Origin: Lachnospiraceae bacterium
Lineage (GTDB): Bacteria > Bacillota > Clostridia > Lachnospirales > Lachnospiraceae
Length of the DNA stretch: 64,000 nt
Reading direction: 5' to 3'
NCBI GenBank assembly: GCA_015058015.1
Contig: SVDM01000002.1
Coordinates: 31,827 to 95,826 of the forward strand
Shown here: piece by piece, positions 8,512 through 17,851 of the stretch
Layout of the letters: the number at the start of each line of letters is the position of its first letter
How positions within the stretch are numbered: position 1 is the stretch's first letter
Notes under the pieces: generated by a model
Told to the model about the DNA's origin: nothing
The model's input: only the letters and a program-made list of their open reading frames with translations
The model's database searches: none
Made by a program: the position numbers and the translations under genes

Positions 8512-9510
8512 TTAGCTGGCAGCCTTAACTATAGGATGCTCCTTAGCATACTGACGTCCGTACTTTGCCAGCTCATCCATTACTATGGAGTTGTTCCATT
8601 CTCTGTAGCACACACCGTTAGGTATACCCGGGAAGAAGCGTCCGCCGGCACAGCATCTGTCAATGGTGGCTCTAACCTCAGCACGAATCTGCTCTTCTGT
8701 GATATTCTCCACGTCAAGCTTCGGTCCGTCTATACCGCCAACCATTGCAAGCTTATGCTTGGTTACTTCCTGAATATAGGGAATATCATTCTGGGCTATA
8801 ACACCCTGCCAGATATCTATACCAATCTCAACCATATCTTCAACAATAGGCTGACATATGCAATCAGCGTGATGCATAAAGAGAATACCAAGTTCATGTG
8901 CTGTATCAACTATCTCCTTATGAAGTGGCTTAATTATCTCTCTCCATACATCAGGTGGCAGGAAAAGGTTCTGCTTTGAGCCCCAATCATCATGGAAGAA
9001 TACAACATCAGGATTAACCTGTTTCTTGCACTCACGAAGAGCCGCCTTCTTCCATTCGCAGATCTCACGAAGCATTCCTTTCATCTCATCCGGGTAATCC
9101 ATATAAGCATAAAAAGCATTCATCATACCCATAAGATGATGTGAACGTTCAAAGAGACCGCCACCCATCATTATTCCTACGAACTTCTCATTCCTATCTA
9201 CAGTCTTTTCTACTTCCTTGGCCATGGTCCAGTCAAGGCCTTCGACAGACGGAACCTTTAAGTCCTCTTTCCATCTTGTAATATCCTTAATTACAGCGTT
9301 CTCATCCGTTACATGGGGATGAGGTCCCGGCGCTCCCGGTTGGAAGATATATACAGTACCCCAGGAATCAGGATGCTCAAGCCCGTCCTGCGGTGCATGG
9401 TCACGAAGCAGGTAAGGATCCGGAAGTATTACCATTGCATCCATAAAGTCACCGTAGAAGTCAGGCTGCTCACCGTTAAAAATTGCCATTGCATTTTCTC
9501 TTAAATTCAT
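8512..9510 (-). CDS. Uroporphyrinogen decarboxylase family protein, likely corrinoid methyltransferase type
   Basis: The 332-residue protein resembles the UroD fold as found in MtaA/CmuA-type methyltransferases rather than heme-pathway HemE. It has an early Pro-Asp-rich region, Val-Phe-Phe-His-Asp-Asp-Trp-Gly near residue 170, a metal-ligand-like Met-His-His-Ala-Asp-Cys-x-Cys segment near 215-222 and Val-Gly-Gly-Ile-Asp-Gly near 258. The HemE N-terminal signature is absent. Members of this branch move methyl groups to or from corrinoid proteins; the substrate here cannot be told. It is transcribed alone from the promoter at 9571-9599. A corrinoid amidohydrolase (cbiZ) is encoded 23 kb away. 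Heme synthesis genes are not nearby. Confidence 0.75.
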   Translation of the reverse strand: MNLRENAMAIFNGEQPDFYGDFMDAMVILPDPYLLRDHAPQDGLEHPDSWGTVYIFQPGAPGPHPHVTDENAVIKDITRWKEDLKVPSVEGLDWTMAKEVEKTVDRNEKFVGIMMGGGLFERSHHLMGMMNAFYAYMDYPDEMKGMLREICEWKKAALRECKKQVNPDVVFFHDDWGSKQNLFLPPDVWREIIKPLHKEIVDTAHELGILFMHHADCICQPIVEDMVEIGIDIWQGVIAQNDIPYIQEVTKHKLAMVGGIDGPKLDVENITEEQIRAEVRATIDRCCAGGRFFPGIPNGVCYREWNNSIVMDELAKYGRQYAKEHPIVKAAS

Positions 9511-9570
9511 TGTTCTTTTCCCCCTTTTCTTTTAATCCCTTCTAAACATTAAAATCTTTCTTATATATAA

Positions 9571-9599
9571 AGTATAAAAATCAACGGGTTAACAAACAA
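9571..9599 (-). promoter_or_regulatory. Predicted promoter of the UroD-family gene
   Basis: Minus strand: TTGTTT at 9599-9594, 17-base spacer, TATACT at 9576-9571. The ATG at 9510 is preceded by AAAAGGGGGAAAAG. Confidence 0.6.
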
Positions 9600-9612
9600 T
9601 GTGAGCGGTGAA

Positions 9613-9638
9613 CAAAAAGAGGCTCTTTCGAGCCTCTA
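9613..9638 (-). terminator. Intrinsic terminator after the lipoprotein/PrsW operon
   Basis: Minus strand: AGAGGCTC pairs with GAGCCTCT (9637-9630 with 9625-9618) around a GAAA loop, followed by TTTTT. It lies 36 bases past the stop of the gene ending at 9674. Confidence 0.9.
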
Positions 9639-9673
9639 AAATTTGTATGAATATGTTTTATGCATACAAAAGC

Positions 9674-10768
9674 CTAATCCAATTTTTTCTCGAAAGCTTT
9701 CTGTTTTGCATCAAAGGCAGCTTTTACTTCTTGAGCTTTAGACTCGCTGATGTACTTAATAACGTCCCAGATGGGGATGCCTTTAGATGCATCTACCAAT
9801 GCAGGTTTAGATGCCACAGTATCCTTCCATGTTGCAAAGGATTTAATGGTTGCGTTTACGTCTTTAATAGAAATATTACCTGTTGTTCCACCAAGTATTC
9901 CGGCATACTTCTCACTATTAGATTCGAAATAATCATATATTTTGGTTGCAGTTTCAACTGTAAGGCCTGCTGCACCTAAGTTGACATCACCGGTCTCCGG
10001 AGTAAACCCTGATGCAGCTAAAGCGTACTCAGAAGCATTAACAATATCCTTATATGTATACTCTCCGCTGTCATTAAGCATCATAATCACATCCATTCTT
10101 CCTCCCAGTGTAATCTCTGTAAGGATGGTAGAACCATATGTATTAAGGATATCTTCTCCCGAATTCTTGCTTATAAAGTTTTTAAAATCCTCCGTTGCAT
10201 ATCCTGCAAGGGTTTCGGCATTGGTGGTTGATATGTATTCTTTCTTGGTTTTAACTACACCGCTGGCAAGCATTATCACGCTGCTATTGTAAGACTCATA
10301 CTCCTTAATCTTACTCTCAGCTATACCCATAGCACCCAGGAGCCCTTCAAATTCAGCTCCGCCGGATACTCCTTTTTCTTTACCTATAGAAGCAAAGATA
10401 TCTTCGAATTCATCTGCATAGAAATAAGATGTGCCTACCTGGCTCATCCCAACTTCGTACACAAGACCCTTGTTGGCCATGGCATCCATATCAAGAATAT
10501 CTCTGGAAGCATCAATATCCTCTTCGGTATACAGACTACTTGCCACGGTATTATAGCCATAGCCTAAGTATCCGCTATACTGGTTCACAACTTTTCCAGC
10601 CTTACCTTCAAGTGCGCCGCTATCTGACGAGCCCCCTGAGGAAAGACTGCTTGCCGAAGACGAAGACGCTCCTCCGCCGGAATTAGTGCAGGCAACAGCA
10701 CTAATTACCATGCAAACGCATACCAAACCGGTTACAATCTTTTTTACTATTAAACTATTCTTTCTCAT
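9674..10768 (-). CDS. Predicted lipoprotein of unknown function
   Basis: A 364-residue protein with a lipoprotein signal: basic Met-Arg-Lys start, hydrophobic core and a lipobox ending Ser-Ala-Val-Ala-Cys at residues 23-27. A Gly/Ser-rich linker (about 28-50) follows, then an Ala-rich, mostly helical domain without a motif I recognise. It should be anchored to the outer face of the membrane. The start overlaps the end of the PrsW-like gene by 14 bases, so the three genes 12166-9674 form one operon. The link to a membrane protease is contextual only. No family is assigned. Confidence 0.75.
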   Translation of the reverse strand: MRKNSLIVKKIVTGLVCVCMVISAVACTNSGGGASSSSASSLSSGGSSDSGALEGKAGKVVNQYSGYLGYGYNTVASSLYTEEDIDASRDILDMDAMANKGLVYEVGMSQVGTSYFYADEFEDIFASIGKEKGVSGGAEFEGLLGAMGIAESKIKEYESYNSSVIMLASGVVKTKKEYISTTNAETLAGYATEDFKNFISKNSGEDILNTYGSTILTEITLGGRMDVIMMLNDSGEYTYKDIVNASEYALAASGFTPETGDVNLGAAGLTVETATKIYDYFESNSEKYAGILGGTTGNISIKDVNATIKSFATWKDTVASKPALVDASKGIPIWDVIKYISESKAQEVKAAFDAKQKAFEKKLD

Positions 10769-11420
10769 ATGACTCCTCCCTTTGGTTCTTTTTCTTGTCC
10801 TCTCTTCCGAGATATATTAGCATAACCAGGTAAGTTAATATTGGCATAAACAAAACAATGTCTTTGTAGTCCGTCTTGACAAGTATGTTATATACGGAAT
10901 GATAAGTGATGGCTAAAGCCAGAGCTGCCACCGTTCCCGGAAGATAAAGCTTCTTCCTTCGATATGCTATCTCCAGCATATATGCTACCACCGCAGTACA
11001 TAAGGCATGCATTAAAGCCGTAGCAAACCCTCTTGCCACAATCCACTGAATAGATGTCACCTTGGAGACATGGGATATAATGTAATACACATTCTCAATG
11101 GCTCCGAATCCGATACCCACACTCATTCCCGACATAATACTGTCTTTTCGATTGGGTTTAAAGATAAGGCAGTATACAAGTACCGGCATCATCTTTATTA
11201 CTTCCTCTACTACAGGTCCGTAGTAGGATGAATATATAAACTCCTCCCGAACCCCGGATGAGGCCTGAATATATTCATTAGCCATACCCGCAACGGCACA
11301 ACAAGCAAAACCCAGAACCAGAAAAACAATAAATCTTCTGGTTTCACCATCGGTTAGAACTATGGCCAGAATAAAAGGTGCTCCTATACATAAGGCAATA
11401 TTGATTAAAGAGAGGTCCAT
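10755..11420 (-). CDS. PrsW-family intramembrane metalloprotease homologue
   Basis: The 221-residue polytopic membrane protein has the PrsW (abortive-infection/CAAX-like) motif set: Glu-Glu-Val-Ile-Lys near residues 70-74, Gly-Phe-Gly-Ala-Ile-Glu-Asn near 100-110, His in MHALCTAVVAYM near 138 and His in TYHSVYNI near 172. About seven hydrophobic segments are visible. PrsW of Bacillus cleaves an anti-sigma factor; no anti-sigma gene is seen here, so the substrate is unknown. The start (after GGGGGTG) overlaps the preceding gene by 16 bases and the end overlaps the lipoprotein gene by 14, indicating tight coupling. Confidence 0.8.
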   Translation of the reverse strand: MDLSLINIALCIGAPFILAIVLTDGETRRFIVFLVLGFACCAVAGMANEYIQASSGVREEFIYSSYYGPVVEEVIKMMPVLVYCLIFKPNRKDSIMSGMSVGIGFGAIENVYYIISHVSKVTSIQWIVARGFATALMHALCTAVVAYMLEIAYRRKKLYLPGTVAALALAITYHSVYNILVKTDYKDIVLFMPILTYLVMLIYLGREDKKKNQREESYEKE

Positions 11421-12166
11421 TGTCGCACCCCCTTCATTGCCATAGGAAAAAGCCAGATAGCAATAATAGTAATGATTCCTCTTAAAACAGCCAGAATCTT
11501 TCCATACCCCGGTAATCCGAAGGTCAAAGCTTCCACGGATTCTGCCAAGACCAGAATCAATACCACCACATAATATGTTCTTAAGACTCTTACAAACCCG
11601 CTATCTATATCCGGAATAAGAATGTGCTTAATTCCCAGGTAAATAAGAGGACACAATACAATCCCATATACGCATACCAGGATAGAGAATCCGGTAAGAA
11701 GCTTAATCAAAAATAAGGCAATAAATACAGCCGTTAGTAAAAAAGCCTTAAGCCTATACTTATGTAAGGCTTTACTTCCATCATCTGCCAGGGAATCCAA
11801 CGCCCCGAAAGACGCGGAAAACAAGAACATATTGAATCCCATTACGGATATAGTCTCAACAATGTTATCTCCAGTCTCATTGGCAATCCACAAAAAGTTG
11901 GCAAAGTTCCATAACTGAAAGAGAAAAAAACACATTAGCCCAAAGAATACACAGTGGATAAACAGTGAATGTCTCTTCTGTGATGCCACAACCATAGCTA
12001 TGGCAAATGTGATAACGGATATTATCACTCTTATAACCATAAATGCCCCGGTGGATGCCCCGGAAGCCATGGCAACAAAATATGCTGTAACGGCAGATAA
12101 CGATAAGATAATACACGCCGGTATCCCCGTAATTGTCTCTGATAAAGTGTGATTGCTTTTCTCCAA
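11405..12166 (-). CDS. Polytopic membrane protein of unknown function
   Basis: The 253-residue protein is mostly hydrophobic, with seven to eight candidate membrane segments from about residue 15 to 245, and no motif I recognise. The start is a TTG at 12166, the first plausible start after the promoter at 12201-12229; a weak AGGT lies ten bases upstream. It opens the operon that continues with a PrsW-like protease and a lipoprotein. Its C-terminus overlaps the next gene by 16 bases. A role with the PrsW-like protein is likely only from this overlap. Confidence 0.7.
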   Translation of the reverse strand: MEKSNHTLSETITGIPACIILSLSAVTAYFVAMASGASTGAFMVIRVIISVITFAIAMVVASQKRHSLFIHCVFFGLMCFFLFQLWNFANFLWIANETGDNIVETISVMGFNMFLFSASFGALDSLADDGSKALHKYRLKAFLLTAVFIALFLIKLLTGFSILVCVYGIVLCPLIYLGIKHILIPDIDSGFVRVLRTYYVVVLILVLAESVEALTFGLPGYGKILAVLRGIITIIAIWLFPMAMKGVRQWTSL

Positions 12167-12200
12167 GGATATATACCTACTCTAAAAAGAATTATGTCTA

Positions 12201-12229
12201 ATTATACAACATTCCCCTTTTTGGCGCAA
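12201..12229 (-). promoter_or_regulatory. Predicted promoter of the membrane protein/PrsW/lipoprotein operon
   Basis: Minus strand: TTGCGC at 12229-12224, 17-base spacer, perfect TATAAT at 12206-12201, 35 bases before the TTG start at 12166. Confidence 0.7.
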
Positions 12230-12283
12230 TAAAATATAGACTACTATGCAAAATATGTTGTATTTTTGCACAATTCGTCGTAT

Positions 12284-12310
12284 TAAAAAAGAGAGCACAT
12301 GATGCTCTCT
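12284..12310 (-). terminator. Intrinsic terminator of infC-rpmI-rplT
   Basis: Minus strand: AGAGAGCA pairs with TGCTCTCT (12310-12303 with 12297-12290), followed by a T-run (12290-12285). It lies 24 bases past the rplT stop. Confidence 0.92.
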
Positions 12311-12334
12311 TTCTAATCAAAGTATCTGTCGATT

Positions 12335-12691
12335 TTATGCAAGCTTCTTCTTAGCTACTTCTGCAAGTTCTGCAAATCCATCTGCATCGTTAACAGCAAG
12401 CTCTGCAAGCATCTTTCTGTTAATCTCAACATCTGCAAGCTTAAGTCCGTGCATAAGTTTGCTGTATGATAAACCGTTCATTCTTGCCGCAGCATTGATT
12501 CTTGCAATCCATAACTGTCTGAACTGTCTCTTCTTTTCTTTACGTCCTGCATAAGAGCTTGCTAATGCTCTCATAACTGACTGCTTAGCAATTCTGTACT
12601 GTTTTGATCTGGCTCCTCTGTAACCCTTAGCCAGCTTTAATACTCTATTATGTCTTTTCTTAGCGCCTAAACCGCCTTTAACTCTTGCCAT
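12335..12691 (-). CDS. rplT: 50S ribosomal protein L20
   Basis: 118 residues, the normal L20 length, with the basic helical N-terminus (Met-Ala-Arg-Val-Lys-Gly-Gly), the Arg-x-x-Lys-Lys-Arg-x-Phe-Arg-Gln-Leu-Trp-Ile-x-Arg-Ile-Asn-Ala-Ala motif and the C-terminal Asn-Arg-Lys-Met-Leu-Ala-Glu-Leu-Ala. L20 binds 23S rRNA early in 50S assembly and in several bacteria also represses its own operon. It is the last gene of infC-rpmI-rplT, with a terminator at 12284-12310. Confidence 0.98.
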   Translation of the reverse strand: MARVKGGLGAKKRHNRVLKLAKGYRGARSKQYRIAKQSVMRALASSYAGRKEKKRQFRQLWIARINAAARMNGLSYSKLMHGLKLADVEINRKMLAELAVNDADGFAELAEVAKKKLA

Positions 12692-12720
12692 AACTATATC
12701 CTCCTTAACAAATCAAGCTT

Positions 12721-12918
12721 TTAGTAATATGGTAAAATCTTCTTCATATTCTTAACGTTAGTAGCATCTGTAATAGTTGCTTTTCTAAGATTTCTCTTTC
12801 TCTTAGCTGATTTCTTAGTTAAGATATGGCTCTTGTAAGCTTTGTTTCTTTTTAACTTTCCTGTTCCTGTCTGCTGAAATCTCTTAGCAGCAGCTCTTTT
12901 TGTCTTAATCTTTGGCAT
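12721..12918 (-). CDS. rpmI: 50S ribosomal protein L35
   Basis: 65 residues, highly basic, with the L35 signature [14 protein letters not shown] and His-Ile-Leu-Thr-Lys-Lys-Ser. It lies 29 bases after infC and 29 before rplT, the standard order. The ATG follows GGAGGATAATCAT. Confidence 0.98.
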   Translation of the reverse strand: MPKIKTKRAAAKRFQQTGTGKLKRNKAYKSHILTKKSAKRKRNLRKATITDATNVKNMKKILPYY

Positions 12919-12947
12919 ATGATTATCCTCCTTTTTATACTTAGGTA

Positions 12948-13451
12948 TTATTTCTTTGACAAAAACATAGTCATGCTTCTGCCCTCAAGCTTGGGGGCCT
13001 TCTCAACAACTGCAACGTCTTCCAACTTCTCTGCAAAATCGTCAAGTACATGCTTACTATGCTGTACATGTGCCATCTCACGTCCTCTGAATCTTAAGGT
13101 GACTTTAACTTTATCGCCTTTCTCAATGAACTTTCTTGCGGCATTAACTTTGGTATTAAGATCGTTAGCCTCAATGTTAGGTGAGAGTCTTACTTCCTTA
13201 ATATCAATGGTTTTTTGTTTCTTCTTGGCTTCCTTCTCTTTTCTTGCCAATTCGTATCTGTACTTACCGTAATCAATAATCTTGCACACCGGCGGCTTTG
13301 CCGTAGGCGCAATCTTAACAAGGTCAAGTTCTGCCTCTTCTGCTAACTTCAAGGCTTCCTTTGACGACATAATCCCCAGCTGCTCTCCTGTCTCGCTGAT
13401 TACACGTACTTCCTTGTCTCTAATCTGTTCATTGATGAATAATTCGCTAAT
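12948..13451 (-). CDS. infC: Translation initiation factor IF-3, starting at a non-canonical ATT
   Basis: The conserved frame extends 27 codons upstream of the first in-frame ATG (13370). Those codons encode [13 protein letters not shown], the standard start of IF-3. The only suitable initiator is ATT at 13451, nine bases after GGAGG (13465-13461), giving 167 residues, the normal IF-3 length. IF-3 itself discriminates against non-canonical starts, so an ATT/ATC-type start autoregulates infC in well-studied bacteria; the same is inferred here. Starting at the ATG would delete part of the N-domain. A leader hairpin and promoter lie upstream. Confidence 0.93.
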   Translation of the reverse strand: MSELFINEQIRDKEVRVISETGEQLGIMSSKEALKLAEEAELDLVKIAPTAKPPVCKIIDYGKYRYELARKEKEAKKKQKTIDIKEVRLSPNIEANDLNTKVNAARKFIEKGDKVKVTLRFRGREMAHVQHSKHVLDDFAEKLEDVAVVEKAPKLEGRSMTMFLSKK

Positions 13452-13478
13452 TGTTATACACCTCCATAAAACGTGAAA

Positions 13479-13514
13479 TATAAAGTAAAAGTGGATAGCT
13501 CGGGCTATCCACTT
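13479..13514 (-). promoter_or_regulatory. Attenuator-like hairpin in the infC leader
   Basis: Minus strand: an 11-bp perfect stem (AAGTGGATAGC, 13514-13504, with 13499-13489) and CCGA loop are followed by the U-rich TTTTACTTTATATTT. It sits between the predicted promoter (13628-13657) and the infC start, as do the L20-responsive attenuators of other Firmicutes infC operons. It could also catch read-through from parC. Confidence 0.7.
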
Positions 13515-13627
13515 CTTCTATATCTAATAATGATAATCGAAAATTTGTAACCGACGCCACCCAATTATGACGCGGTGAGAGCGGATAACTCTTCTTGCTA
13601 TACGTGGCACATCGCCACGACCTACGT

Positions 13628-13657
13628 ATATTAACATACATATTATCTGCTTGTCAA
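13628..13657 (-). promoter_or_regulatory. Predicted promoter of infC-rpmI-rplT
   Basis: Minus strand: perfect TTGACA at 13657-13652, 18-base spacer, TAATAT at 13633-13628. It predicts a leader of about 170 nt before infC, long enough for a regulatory RNA. Confidence 0.75.
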
Positions 13658-13660
13658 TAC

Positions 13661-15892
13661 TTATTTCTTGACACCCTTTGTGTCTCTGTTGCCTATTCTT
13701 ATTCTATCAAGGGCTATCTCCTGTCCTTTGTACTCGTAAGATACATTCATACCGGCCCCGATAAATACCGCATCGGTGACTTTATCTCCCGGGGCAAGCT
13801 TGATTCCTCTTACACCTATGGCCGCTTTCTTCTTCACCGGAATATCCGCCACTGCAAATCTAAGGAACATTCCCTTAGCAGTAATAAGGCAAAGAGTCTC
13901 TTCTGCCAGGCTTAAGTGAACCGCAATAAGACTGTCTTTGTCTCCTAACTTGGTAGCCGCCACCTGTTTCTTGGCAACGTCAAATTCTTCGCCGCCAACA
14001 GTCTTAATCATACCCGATTTGGTGACAAATACCATTGGGCTTACCTTCATATCATCAACACTGTATGCATTCAGGATTTCTTCCACTGTGGAATCGTATC
14101 CGCTGATATTGTCCACCGGCAATCCCTTGTCCTTCATCTTGCACATGGGAACATCCAAAACCTTAATGGTATGAAGGTTACCCTTGTCGGTAAAGAGACC
14201 TATCTTACCGGTATTCATACAGTTAATAACGTACTTATTCTCTTCGTATACTGTATCCTTGTTCTTCTCAAATGTGGACATATCAAGACATTTGGAGTAA
14301 CCGAAACGGTCCATAACAAATACGACCGGCTCTTCTACTATAGGTGCCTCTTCCACAACAGCTTCCGCCACATTATCAATTAAAGTCTTTCTTGGTGTGG
14401 CATATTCCTTCTCAATAGCTTTCAGCTCATTAATAATAACCCTGTCGAGAGCCTTGGGATTGCCCAGAATATCCTGATATAAATCAATGTTTTTCTTGGT
14501 ATTCTCATAATCCTTAACCAATGCCTCGATTTCAAGGCCTATTAACTTATAAAGTCTCATCTCTAAGATGGCAGTGGCCTGTTTCTCGGTGAAACGAAGG
14601 AATCCCGCCATTACCTTAGACTGATCGCTCTTAAACTTGATACCTTCCGTATCTCCGTCCACCAGGCACTTCTTGGCATCCTTAAGACTCTTGCTTCCTC
14701 TTAGAATCTCTATAATAAGGTCAATTACATCAACTGCTTTAATAAGACCTTCCTGAATCTCTTTCTTTTCCAGTTCTTTATTAAGGAGTGTGGTGTATTT
14801 ACGTGTATTAATCTCTCTCTGGAAAGCCACGCTTTTTTCTATTATGGCTTTAAGTCCCATGGTCTCGGGGCGTTTGTCGCTGACAGCCAGCATATTGACA
14901 CCGAAGGTATCCTCTAACTTGGTCTTCTTGTAGAGGATATTGCAGATTCTTTCCACATCTGCCCCCTTCTTAAGGTCAAGAACAATTCTTATTCCTTCTT
15001 TTGAGGACTGGTTGGAAATATCGGTGATACCCACAAGTTTCTTGTTCTCCGCCAGGCTGCCTACATCATTTAAGAATTTGCCTATGCCGGCGCCTACCAT
15101 GGTATAGGGTATCTCTGTGATAACCAGCTGTTCCTTGCCGCCTTTAACCTTTTGTACTTCCACCTTGCCACGAATCTTAATCTTTCCTTGTCCCGACTCA
15201 TAGACTTCAGCCAAATCGTCCTTGTTAACAACGATTCCTCCCGTGGGGAAATCCGGTCCCGGAATAATCTCCATAAGCTCTGCCGTAGTAATATTCGGGT
15301 TCTTGATATAAGCCATAGTGGCAGCCACAACCTCTCCGAGATTGTGAGGGGGGATGCTGGTTGCCATACCTACGGCGATACCTTCTGCCCCGTTAACCAA
15401 AAGATTGGATATCTTAACAGGAAGAACCTCCGGCTCTTTCTCCGTCTCATCAAAGTTGGGTACAAAGTCTACTACATTCTTATCAAGGTCTGCCAGATAG
15501 GCTGTCTGCGTAATCTTCTGCAGTCTGGCTTCCGTGTAACGCATAGCCGCAGCTCCGTCTCCTTCGATAGAACCGAAGTTGCCGTGACCGTCAACTAAGG
15601 GTAGACCCTTCTTGAAGTCCTGGGCCATAACAACCAGGGCCTCATAGATTGATGAATCACCGTGGGGGTGGTACTTACCCATGGTATCACCAACTATACG
15701 GGCGCATTTCCTGTAGGGTTTGTCAAATCTGATTCCAAGCTCGTGCATATCATAGAGAGTTCTTCTCTGAACGGGCTTTAGTCCGTCTCTAACATCCGGA
15801 ATAGCTCTGGAGATAATGACACTCATGGAATAGTCAATATATGATTTCTGCATTAATTCGGCATAATCAGTCCGAAGAATCTGTGTATCCAT
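13661..15892 (-). CDS. parC: DNA topoisomerase IV subunit A-like type IIA topoisomerase
   Basis: 743 residues of a GyrA/ParC protein. The breakage-reunion domain shows the quinolone-determining HPHGDSS stretch (residues 75-81) and the catalytic Tyr119 in AAMRYTEAR. The C-terminal beta-pinwheel region (about 500-743) lacks a recognisable GyrA box (QRRGGKG), and the protein is shorter than typical GyrA, both favouring ParC. It relaxes and decatenates DNA together with the ParE-like subunit encoded 13 bases upstream. Assignment to topoisomerase IV rather than a second gyrase is likely but not certain. It ends the operon that starts at scfA. Confidence 0.85.
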   Translation of the reverse strand: MDTQILRTDYAELMQKSYIDYSMSVIISRAIPDVRDGLKPVQRRTLYDMHELGIRFDKPYRKCARIVGDTMGKYHPHGDSSIYEALVVMAQDFKKGLPLVDGHGNFGSIEGDGAAAMRYTEARLQKITQTAYLADLDKNVVDFVPNFDETEKEPEVLPVKISNLLVNGAEGIAVGMATSIPPHNLGEVVAATMAYIKNPNITTAELMEIIPGPDFPTGGIVVNKDDLAEVYESGQGKIKIRGKVEVQKVKGGKEQLVITEIPYTMVGAGIGKFLNDVGSLAENKKLVGITDISNQSSKEGIRIVLDLKKGADVERICNILYKKTKLEDTFGVNMLAVSDKRPETMGLKAIIEKSVAFQREINTRKYTTLLNKELEKKEIQEGLIKAVDVIDLIIEILRGSKSLKDAKKCLVDGDTEGIKFKSDQSKVMAGFLRFTEKQATAILEMRLYKLIGLEIEALVKDYENTKKNIDLYQDILGNPKALDRVIINELKAIEKEYATPRKTLIDNVAEAVVEEAPIVEEPVVFVMDRFGYSKCLDMSTFEKNKDTVYEENKYVINCMNTGKIGLFTDKGNLHTIKVLDVPMCKMKDKGLPVDNISGYDSTVEEILNAYSVDDMKVSPMVFVTKSGMIKTVGGEEFDVAKKQVAATKLGDKDSLIAVHLSLAEETLCLITAKGMFLRFAVADIPVKKKAAIGVRGIKLAPGDKVTDAVFIGAGMNVSYEYKGQEIALDRIRIGNRDTKGVKK

Positions 15893-15905
15893 CGTCTACC
15901 TCCTC

Positions 15906-17825
15906 TTAAACATCAAGCTGAGCTTCCGTAGCATGCTTGTATATAAAGTCTCTTCTGGGGGATACATCCGATCCCATAAGAAGCTCCGTTGTCTCCGATG
16001 CCAAAAGAGCATCGTCGATTTCTACCTTCTGAAGAATTCTGGTCTCCGGATTAAGGGTGGTCTCCCACAACTGCTCTGCATCCATCTCGCCGAGGCCCTT
16101 ATATCTTTGAAGGGTAAATGCTCCTGTGTGGTTCTTTCTGTACACCTCTAACGCATGATCATCGTAGAGGTATTCTTCCTTGCCCTTAGAAGGAATAGCC
16201 TTGTAAAGAGGCGGCATGGCAATATATACATGTCCCTCATATATAAGTTCAGGCATAAAACGATAAAACAGGGTAAGAAGCAAGGTACATATATGGGCAC
16301 CGTCAACATCGGCATCTGCCATGATAATTATCTTGTCATAACGAAGTTTGGTAATGTCAAAGTCATTACCGTATCCTTCTGAAAAGCCGCAACCAAAGGC
16401 ATTAATCATGGTCTTAATCTCAGCATTGGCAAGAATCTTGTCAATGGTGGCTTTCTCTACATTAAGTATCTTACCGCGAAGGGGAAGTATAGCCTGGTAC
16501 AATCTGTTACGGGCTGTCTTGGCTGAGCCTCCGGCAGAATCTCCCTCCACTATAAATATCTCGCATTTTGAGGCATCTCTGCTCTCACAATTAGCGAGTT
16601 TACCGTTGGTATCAAAGGAGTATTTCTGCTTGGTAAGAAGATTGGTCTTGGTCTTCTCCTCTGCCTTACGAATCTTGGCAGAACGCTCTGCACAACTTAT
16701 TACCTCTTTCAGTGTTTCAAGATTTCTGTCAAAATATCTTACTATCTCGTCTGTCACAATCTTGGATGTGGCCTTGGCAGCATCCTGATTATCCAGTTTT
16801 GTCTTGGTCTGTCCCTCGAATCTGGGAGCCGGGTGCTTGATGGACACAATAGCCGTCATACCGTTTCGTACATCCGCACCGGTGAAGTTGGCATCCTTAG
16901 CCTTAAGGGTACCCAGTTCTCTGGCATAATTGTTAATAACAGCTGTAAAGGCCGTCTTGAATCCCGTAATGTGGGTACCGCCCTCTGCATTGTAGATGTT
17001 ATTACAAAAGCCTAAGATATTCTCATGGAATTCATTGATATATTGAAATACTGCCTCAACCTGTATTCCTTCGAATTCCCCCTCGAAGTATACGGGATCA
17101 TGCACCACTTCATTGTTCTTATTAAGGTCTCTTATAAAGCCTGTGATTCCATCAGGCTCGTTAAACTCAATCTCTTCTGCCGTATCGGGTCTATTGTCTT
17201 TGAAATGGATAGTAAGCTTAGGATTAAGATAGGCCGTCTCATGAAGACGTCTTTTAATATCCTCGCTTCTAAAGACTGTTTTCTCAAAGATGGTTCCATC
17301 CGGAAGGAAATTAACCTTGGTTCCGGTCTTCTTAGTCTTGCCCTTAATGGGAAGAAGGCCCTTCTCAAGAGGAATAACGGGTATACCCTTCTCGTAACGG
17401 TCATAATGGATTGCACCGTCTCTGCTTACCTCAACGTCCATATATTCGGACAAAGCATTAACAACGGAAGAACCCACACCATGAAGACCACCGCTGGTCT
17501 TATAGACGGAATCGTCAAACTTTCCGCCTGCATGTAAGGTTGTAAATACCAGTCTTGTGGCAGATACCCCCTTCTTGTGAAGCTCAACGGGAATACCTCT
17601 TCCGTCATCTTCTATTGTGGCAGAACCGTCTGCTTCTAAGGTAACCCATATATTATTACAATAACCGGAGATATGCTCATCCACCGAGTTATCAACGATT
17701 TCGTAGATTAAATGATTAAGTCCCTTGGTTGTAACACTTCCGATGTACATTCCGGGACGTTTTCTGACTGCCTCCAGCCCTTCAAGTACAGTAATATTAT
17801 CTGCGCCATAGGTCGATTTTGTCAT
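15906..17825 (-). CDS. parE: DNA topoisomerase IV subunit B-like ATPase
   Basis: 639 residues with the GHKL ATPase motifs (EIVDNSVDE near 43-51, IEDDGRGIPVE near 72, GGLHGVGSSVVNALS near 115), the transducer domain and the TOPRIM domain (EGDSAGG, DADVDGAH). The closing C-terminal residues match the short GyrB/ParE tail without the Gram-negative insertion. It supplies ATP-driven strand passage for the partner encoded directly downstream. The topoisomerase IV assignment follows from the partner; the sequence alone could be GyrB. Confidence 0.86.
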   Translation of the reverse strand: MTKSTYGADNITVLEGLEAVRKRPGMYIGSVTTKGLNHLIYEIVDNSVDEHISGYCNNIWVTLEADGSATIEDDGRGIPVELHKKGVSATRLVFTTLHAGGKFDDSVYKTSGGLHGVGSSVVNALSEYMDVEVSRDGAIHYDRYEKGIPVIPLEKGLLPIKGKTKKTGTKVNFLPDGTIFEKTVFRSEDIKRRLHETAYLNPKLTIHFKDNRPDTAEEIEFNEPDGITGFIRDLNKNNEVVHDPVYFEGEFEGIQVEAVFQYINEFHENILGFCNNIYNAEGGTHITGFKTAFTAVINNYARELGTLKAKDANFTGADVRNGMTAIVSIKHPAPRFEGQTKTKLDNQDAAKATSKIVTDEIVRYFDRNLETLKEVISCAERSAKIRKAEEKTKTNLLTKQKYSFDTNGKLANCESRDASKCEIFIVEGDSAGGSAKTARNRLYQAILPLRGKILNVEKATIDKILANAEIKTMINAFGCGFSEGYGNDFDITKLRYDKIIIMADADVDGAHICTLLLTLFYRFMPELIYEGHVYIAMPPLYKAIPSKGKEEYLYDDHALEVYRKNHTGAFTLQRYKGLGEMDAEQLWETTLNPETRILQKVEIDDALLASETTELLMGSDVSPRRDFIYKHATEAQLDV

Positions 17826-17851
17826 TTTACTAACCCCTTACTTCCTAGATA

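Noticed and set aside
8326..8979. 217-codon plus-strand frame
   Set aside because: It runs through tRNA-Glu and its terminator and then antisense to the UroD-family gene; not a protein gene.
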